Assembly (NCBI GenBank): GCA_964564675.1
Contig: CAZMBI010000016.1
Coordinates: 1 to 39,817, forward strand
Source of the DNA: CAZMBI01 sp964564675
GTDB lineage: Bacteria; Pseudomonadota; Alphaproteobacteria; Rickettsiales; UBA3002
DNA length: 39,817 nt
Direction: 5' to 3'
Shown here: piece after piece, positions 36,583 to 39,817 of the stretch
Position numbering within the stretch: position 1 is the stretch's first letter
How the letters are laid out: each line of letters opens with the position of its first letter
Position numbers and translations under genes: made by a program
Notes under the pieces: generated by a model
Seen by the model: only the letters and a program-made list of their open reading frames with translations
Databases searched by the model: none
Told to the model about the DNA's origin: nothing

Positions 36583-36615
36583 CCGCCGCGCGGTTTCCCG
36601 CGGAGCAATCGCTTT
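36583..36615 (+). repeat. Direct repeat, right copy, after the toxin gene
   Basis: Matches 35931-35963 at 30 of 33 positions, with 24 consecutive identical bases (36592-36615). It is non-coding here and abuts the stop of the DUF1189 gene. Repeat-to-repeat distance is 652 bp. Confidence 0.9.
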
Positions 36616-37470
36616 TCATAGTCTCGGCGGGATATCCTTCGTGCTGTGCACGGCAAAGGTCAGGTAAGCGCAGGTCACCAGGATGGACATGATCACCGAC
36701 AGGCCGCCCAGCCCGGCCAGGATAAACACGCCATCAAGCAGGATCGCCGGCGTCATGGCCACGCAGGCCAGGCGTACGCCGGTCTGATAGCTCATCTGCA
36801 CGCGCATGAACGAGCAGACGATCATCGCCACGCCGCCATAGATCAGCGCCTGAAACAGGCGATAAACATATAGGAAAAGGGTAAGCATCACCCACAAGAA
36901 CAGGCTGAGAATGAGATAGATCCCCACCTGATTGGCCGTGGCCCAGTGCGCCGCCTCGTTCAGCAACTCGCGGGCCACCGCGCGGTCCAGATAAAACGTC
37001 TCCTGTTCGATTTCGTCCCAGTAATGGGTTTCAATACTGTCATCGCGCTTACTGTGAACCGCTTCTTTGGTCAGCAGAAACATAGCGTCACTGTCGCGCA
37101 GGGTGCGCATGTCGGTATCCAGATCGATGATGGCCAGCGGAAACGCTTTCTCCCCGGCTTCGCCCTGTACCGAAATGATATAAGGCTGCTCGCCTTCGAT
37201 GCTGAGTTCGCCGTCCTCCCACGTCATGGGGGGCAGTTGGTCGGCCACCATGGTGGCAAAGAACATGGCGCGCGACTGGCCGTTGACCGTCTCGCTGAAT
37301 AAAAACACATGCAGCGCCACCAGCATCGCCGCGACGGCGGGGATAATCAGCAGCGCCATCAGAAGAAACAGGTAGGAAAACCCGATGCCCTCCCAGCGCG
37401 TGCGGATATCGCGGTATAGATCGCGTGAAAAGAAGGAATAGGGGATGGCTTTGAGTTTGGAATAGGCCAT
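36616..37470 (-). CDS. DUF1189 family membrane protein
   Basis: A 284-aa inner-membrane protein. After 'IPYSFFSRDLYRDIRTRWEG', typical of DUF1189, comes a first helix (about 31-56), a soluble periplasmic stretch of about 110 residues, and four further helices in the C-terminal 110 residues. Function is unknown. It sits downstream of the NDUFA9-like gene on the same strand with an 89-base spacer containing a strong inverted repeat. Its stop abuts the right repeat of the toxin-antitoxin cassette. Confidence 0.82.
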   Translation of the reverse strand: MAYSKLKAIPYSFFSRDLYRDIRTRWEGIGFSYLFLLMALLIIPAVAAMLVALHVFLFSETVNGQSRAMFFATMVADQLPPMTWEDGELSIEGEQPYIISVQGEAGEKAFPLAIIDLDTDMRTLRDSDAMFLLTKEAVHSKRDDSIETHYWDEIEQETFYLDRAVARELLNEAAHWATANQVGIYLILSLFLWVMLTLFLYVYRLFQALIYGGVAMIVCSFMRVQMSYQTGVRLACVAMTPAILLDGVFILAGLGGLSVIMSILVTCAYLTFAVHSTKDIPPRL

Positions 37471-37515
37471 GGGCGTTTTCTATGCGGGTTTTTCTACGGG
37501 CGTTCGAGGTATTAT

Positions 37516-37549
37516 GATGGGGGCACGGTCAATCGGTTGTGCCCCCATC
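37516..37549 (-). terminator. 11-bp inverted repeat after the NDUFA9-like gene
   Basis: GATGGGGGCAC (37516-37526) and GTGCCCCCATC (37539-37549) form a perfect 11-bp stem with a 12-base loop, ten bases after the NDUFA9-like stop. No U run follows on the minus strand, so it could be a terminator, attenuator or processing site before DUF1189. Confidence 0.5.
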
Positions 37550-37559
37550 CTCCGCGCTG

Positions 37560-38483
37560 TCACGCCGCCTTGCGATAGCCCAGATATTCCGGCACCACCG
37601 CTTCCACCGGGGTGGGTGTGATCCCCAGATCGGCAAAGGTCAGTGCTTCCTCGCTGACGATATTATCATATTTCAGCAGCCGCACCTGATCGCTGGTCAG
37701 CATCGGATTGGGCAGCAGCTGCGTGATCGAGCCCATCAGTCCGGCGACCGAATAGGGAATCGGCACCAGGGCGCGTTTCTGCCCTGTCACCTCGCCGATA
37801 TATTGGAGGATTTCTTTAAATGTGAACACCTTCGGCCCGCCTAGTTCATAGGTTTTGCCGGCGGTATCGCGGCGCTCAAGCACGGTGGTGATGGCTTGCG
37901 CCACATCGTCAACATAAACCGGCTGAAACTTTGTCTCTCCGCCGCCGATGGCCGGCAGCGCCGGTGAGAACTGGCTCATCCGCGCGAACTGATTGAAGAA
38001 ATTATCCTCTGCGCCGAAAAGCACGCTCGGTCGCAGAATCGTGGCATTCGGATAGACCCCGCGCACGGCCTCTTCGCCGGCCAGCTTGGTACGCGCATAG
38101 GTGGAGTTGGAGGCTTTGCTCACTCCCAGCGCTGAGACCTGGACAAACCGCGGCACGCCGGCTTCTTTGGCCAGCTTGGCAAGCTTTTCCGCGCCTTGGG
38201 CATGAATCCGGGAGAAGCTGTGTTTCCCGCTTTCATACAGGATGCCGACCAGATTAATAACCGCCGCGCTGTTATCCACCTTACCCTTCAGTGATTCCGG
38301 CTTGGCGAGATCGGCATAATCGGGCACAATCTGGCCGACATTGCCGGCGGGTTTTAAAAAGGTGGCCTCCGAGGGATGCCGGCACAGCACCCGGATTACA
38401 TAGCCTTGCCCGGCCAGGCGGTGCACCACATAGCGCCCGAGAAAGCCCGAGCCGCCCACCACGGTGATGATCGATCCACTCAT
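37560..38483 (-). CDS. NAD(P)-binding epimerase-like protein, NDUFA9 family
   Basis: A 307-aa atypical short-chain dehydrogenase. The Rossmann motif is 'VVGGSGFLGRYVVHRLAGQG' with GGSGFLG at 10-16. 'AVINLVGILYESGKHSF', 'VSALGVSKASNSTYARTK' (a YxxxK) and 'ILRPSVLFGAEDNFFNQFA' match the complex I NDUFA9 subunit family, which in bacteria may act in quinone or respiratory-complex biogenesis. The ATG at 38483 starts four residues before the first beta strand; the frame is open 21 codons upstream without family resemblance. Confidence 0.92.
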   Translation of the reverse strand: MSGSIITVVGGSGFLGRYVVHRLAGQGYVIRVLCRHPSEATFLKPAGNVGQIVPDYADLAKPESLKGKVDNSAAVINLVGILYESGKHSFSRIHAQGAEKLAKLAKEAGVPRFVQVSALGVSKASNSTYARTKLAGEEAVRGVYPNATILRPSVLFGAEDNFFNQFARMSQFSPALPAIGGGETKFQPVYVDDVAQAITTVLERRDTAGKTYELGGPKVFTFKEILQYIGEVTGQKRALVPIPYSVAGLMGSITQLLPNPMLTSDQVRLLKYDNIVSEEALTFADLGITPTPVEAVVPEYLGYRKAA

Positions 38484-38613
38484 ACAACGCCTCCATCGTG
38501 ACTTATTGCTCCAACCTCTAACACAGCGCAAGCGGAAGGCCAGCAAAATGTCTACGACTTGTATTCCGGAGAATTATTGCTAAGTTGAAGATGACTTCAC
38601 CAACAGGGAGGGC

Positions 38614-39204
38614 ATGATGCCGATCTTGCGTGCGATTTTGTTTTTTTTCACGATTGTCATCGGGGTGGCCGCGGTCTCGGCGATGGAGCCCAAAGACGCG
38701 CTGGAGCAGGGCGTCAAGGCAGGCGAGCAGGCGCCGGAACTGCAGGCGGTCTCTGCTACCGGTGCGCCGGTCAGTTTGGACGATATCATGGGCGAAAACG
38801 GCGTGGTCCTGCTGTTTGTGCGCTCGGCTGACTGGTGCAGCTATTGCAAAGGCCAGCTGCGCGACTGGAACGTGCACGCCGGCCGCTTCAGGGATGCGGG
38901 CTATCCGGTGGTCAGCATTTCCTATGATGACCCGGCCAGACTGCGGACATTCATTGAAACCGCTGCCATCGACTATCCTATGCTCTCAGATCCGAACTCC
39001 GAAACCATACGGGCTTTCGGCATTATGCATGAGGGCTTCGAGAAAGGTTCGCGGTTTTATGGCATTCCCCGCCCGGCGATTTATGTAATTGAGCCGGATG
39101 GTAACATTGCCCATCGTTTCACCGAAAAAAGCTACAAGGAGCGTCCGGAAATCCAGCGCGTGGCCGAGGCGCTGGGGCTGAACAAGGAGGCGGCGGCGCA
39201 CTAA
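38614..39204 (+). CDS. Secreted peroxiredoxin-like thiol protein
   Basis: A 196-aa exported protein. The N-terminus MMPILRAILFFFTIVIGVAA is a signal peptide or anchor, probably cleaved after VSA (about 23). The AhpC/TSA-fold domain starts 'KAGEQAPELQAVSATGAPVS' and has a CxxC centre, Cys75-Ser-Tyr-Cys78, in 'RSADWCSYCKGQL'. 'VVSISYDDPARLRTFIE', 'YPMLSDPNSETIRAFGI' and 'GIPRPAIYVIEPDGNI' (cis-Pro) complete the fold. It probably reduces peroxides or disulfides in the periplasm. AGGGAGGG precedes the tandem ATGs. Confidence 0.9.
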   Translation: MMPILRAILFFFTIVIGVAAVSAMEPKDALEQGVKAGEQAPELQAVSATGAPVSLDDIMGENGVVLLFVRSADWCSYCKGQLRDWNVHAGRFRDAGYPVVSISYDDPARLRTFIETAAIDYPMLSDPNSETIRAFGIMHEGFEKGSRFYGIPRPAIYVIEPDGNIAHRFTEKSYKERPEIQRVAEALGLNKEAAAH

Positions 39205-39294
39205 GGCCTTAGCCGGTGCGGCGTGGGCGCCGCCCGCCGCAATAGCCATTGACATTTGGCGCATTCGGTGGCACATCAACGGCCTCTAAGACGT

Positions 39295-39381
39295 GCCCAG
39301 GTGGCGGAATTGGTAGACGCGCTAGCTTCAGGTGCTAGTGTTCGCAAGGACGTGGAGGTTCGAGTCCTCTCCTGGGCACCA
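39295..39381 (+). tRNA. tRNA-Leu (anticodon CAG)
   Basis: Acceptor stem GCCCAGG (39295-39301) pairs with CCTGGGC (39371-39377), followed by discriminator A and encoded CCA (39379-39381). The anticodon arm is CTAGC-TTCAGGT-GCTAG, giving anticodon CAG, which reads CUG. A long variable arm (GTGTTCGCAAGGAC region) and GGTTCGAGTCC T arm identify a class II tRNA-Leu of 87 nt. Its 3' half overlaps the end of an opposite-strand recombinase remnant, so it is likely an integration target. Confidence 0.95.
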
Positions 39382-39645
39382 TTCTCCAGTTTTATTGCAG
39401 TCAGCGATAATCTCGAATGGCTTTTCCATTGTATATTCAAGGTTTTTTCCGTTTAGCTGCAGGTTCTGGAATACGAATTTCAGCAACTCACGTTTTTGAG
39501 CAAGCCCAGAACCTCGGAAGTCCTCAAGCGCTCCTGCCGCCACTTCTATGATATAACTCAGTCGTTTGCTGAACTCGTCGTCCGTGGCGTCGTAAGCGTG
39601 AATCAATTCCACGATTTCGTATTGGCGATCTTTAACTCGGCTCAG
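39328..39645 (-). pseudogene. C-terminal remnant of a serine recombinase
   Basis: About 105 codons, open from a stop at 39646-39648 to TGA inside the tRNA anticodon loop. The stretch with 'QYEIVELIHAYDATDDEFSK', 'GSGLAQKRELLKFVFQNLQL' and 'NGKNLEYTMEKPFEIIA' matches the C-terminal coiled-coil and tail of large serine recombinases of phages and integrative elements. The last 15 residues (GEDSNLHVLANTST) are antisense tRNA. The catalytic and zinc domains are missing, cut at the junction with the transposase fragment. GTG 39612 could start a short product. Confidence 0.7.
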
Positions 39646-39815
39646 TCAAACAGCTGTTGATTTAGCGGCATCGTGCTGGAATCGATAAGATAAAGTGCGT
39701 CTTGTGCGTCAACATCCGCAGGCAGCGCTTTGCCCAAGAGCCAGCGAAACAGCGCTTCATAGAGTGCCACCGGACGGCTTGCATTGGCGTCGGAAAGCGT
39801 CGAACGTTTCACGGC
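39642..39815 (-). mobile_element. IS4-type transposase fragment, runs off the window
   Basis: 57 codons ending TGA at 39642-39644 read 'AVKRSTLSDANASRP', 'LYEALFRWLLGKALP' and 'DALYLIDSSTMPLNQQLFD'. 'RSTLSDAN' and 'LIDSSTM' (DDE first Asp region) are hallmarks of IS4-family transposases. The frame stops where IS4 proteins continue, and the recombinase sequence begins at that point, so it is truncated at the 3' side. Its start lies beyond the window end. Confidence 0.75.
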
Positions 39816-39817
39816 AT

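Overview
The window is a GC-rich chromosomal segment of an alphaproteobacterium; I cannot name the order or genus from sequence alone. The assignment rests on gene order and families: yajC-secD-Mth938-like; ppiD-trpE-trpG divergent from tpiA-secG-pyrG-kdsA-eno-ftsB-pdhA-pdhB-pdhC-lpd; recA beside alaS; a class II (Cys-type) KdsA; and an entericidin-like lipoprotein. Two runs of exactly 100 N (22708-22807 and 25786-25885) mark scaffold joins in a draft or metagenome assembly.

Layout. 1-2465: a dUTPase-like N-terminal scrap (minus), then rplY, pth and a degenerate LytM lipoprotein. 2537-5467: photolyase, a UPF0104 membrane protein and a thioredoxin-fold protein. 5567-8290: rpmG, yajC, secD and a Mth938-domain gene, with secF missing from its usual slot. 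8468-9753: a SprA-like small protein and an ABC-2 permease, convergent with trpG-trpE-ppiD (minus, 9792-13970). 14075-28838: a long plus-strand run of central metabolism and export genes (tpiA, secG, pyrG, kdsA, lipoprotein, eno, ftsB, pdhA, pdhB, pdhC, lpd), broken by accessory insertions. 29045-33439: alaS, recA and entericidin on the minus strand. 33741-36579: parC and a ParD/ParE-type module. 36616-38483: DUF1189 and NDUFA9-like genes (minus). 38614-39381: a secreted peroxiredoxin-like protein and tRNA-Leu(CAG). 39328-39815: remains of a serine recombinase and an IS4-type transposase, probably the edge of an integrated element.

The housekeeping part is ordinary, but the spaces between and inside genes carry many small palindromic and simple repeats. 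One family, close to ATTCCC-N8-GGGAAT, brackets two cargo genes in the same inward-facing way: an AT-rich HEPN-like ORF with two nonsense codons (between pyrG and kdsA) and a GIY-YIG nuclease (between pdhA and pdhB). A second palindrome family lies in frame inside alaS, a 16-bp tandem repeat forms part of the KdsA C-terminus, and the toxin-antitoxin module sits between 33-bp direct repeats that copy the 3' end of parC. The repeat-bounded cargo cassettes and the parC-end cassette are the best candidates for something undescribed.

Functionally, the pdh block (E1 alpha, E1 beta, E2, E3) makes a full pyruvate dehydrogenase complex; yajC, secD and secG are Sec-translocon accessories; kdsA feeds LPS synthesis; trpE/trpG begin tryptophan synthesis. 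No gene-free stretch exceeds about 300 bases; the longest (33440-33740, 21301-21586, 31808-32090, 22646-22888) are described through the repeat, terminator and small-ORF entries.
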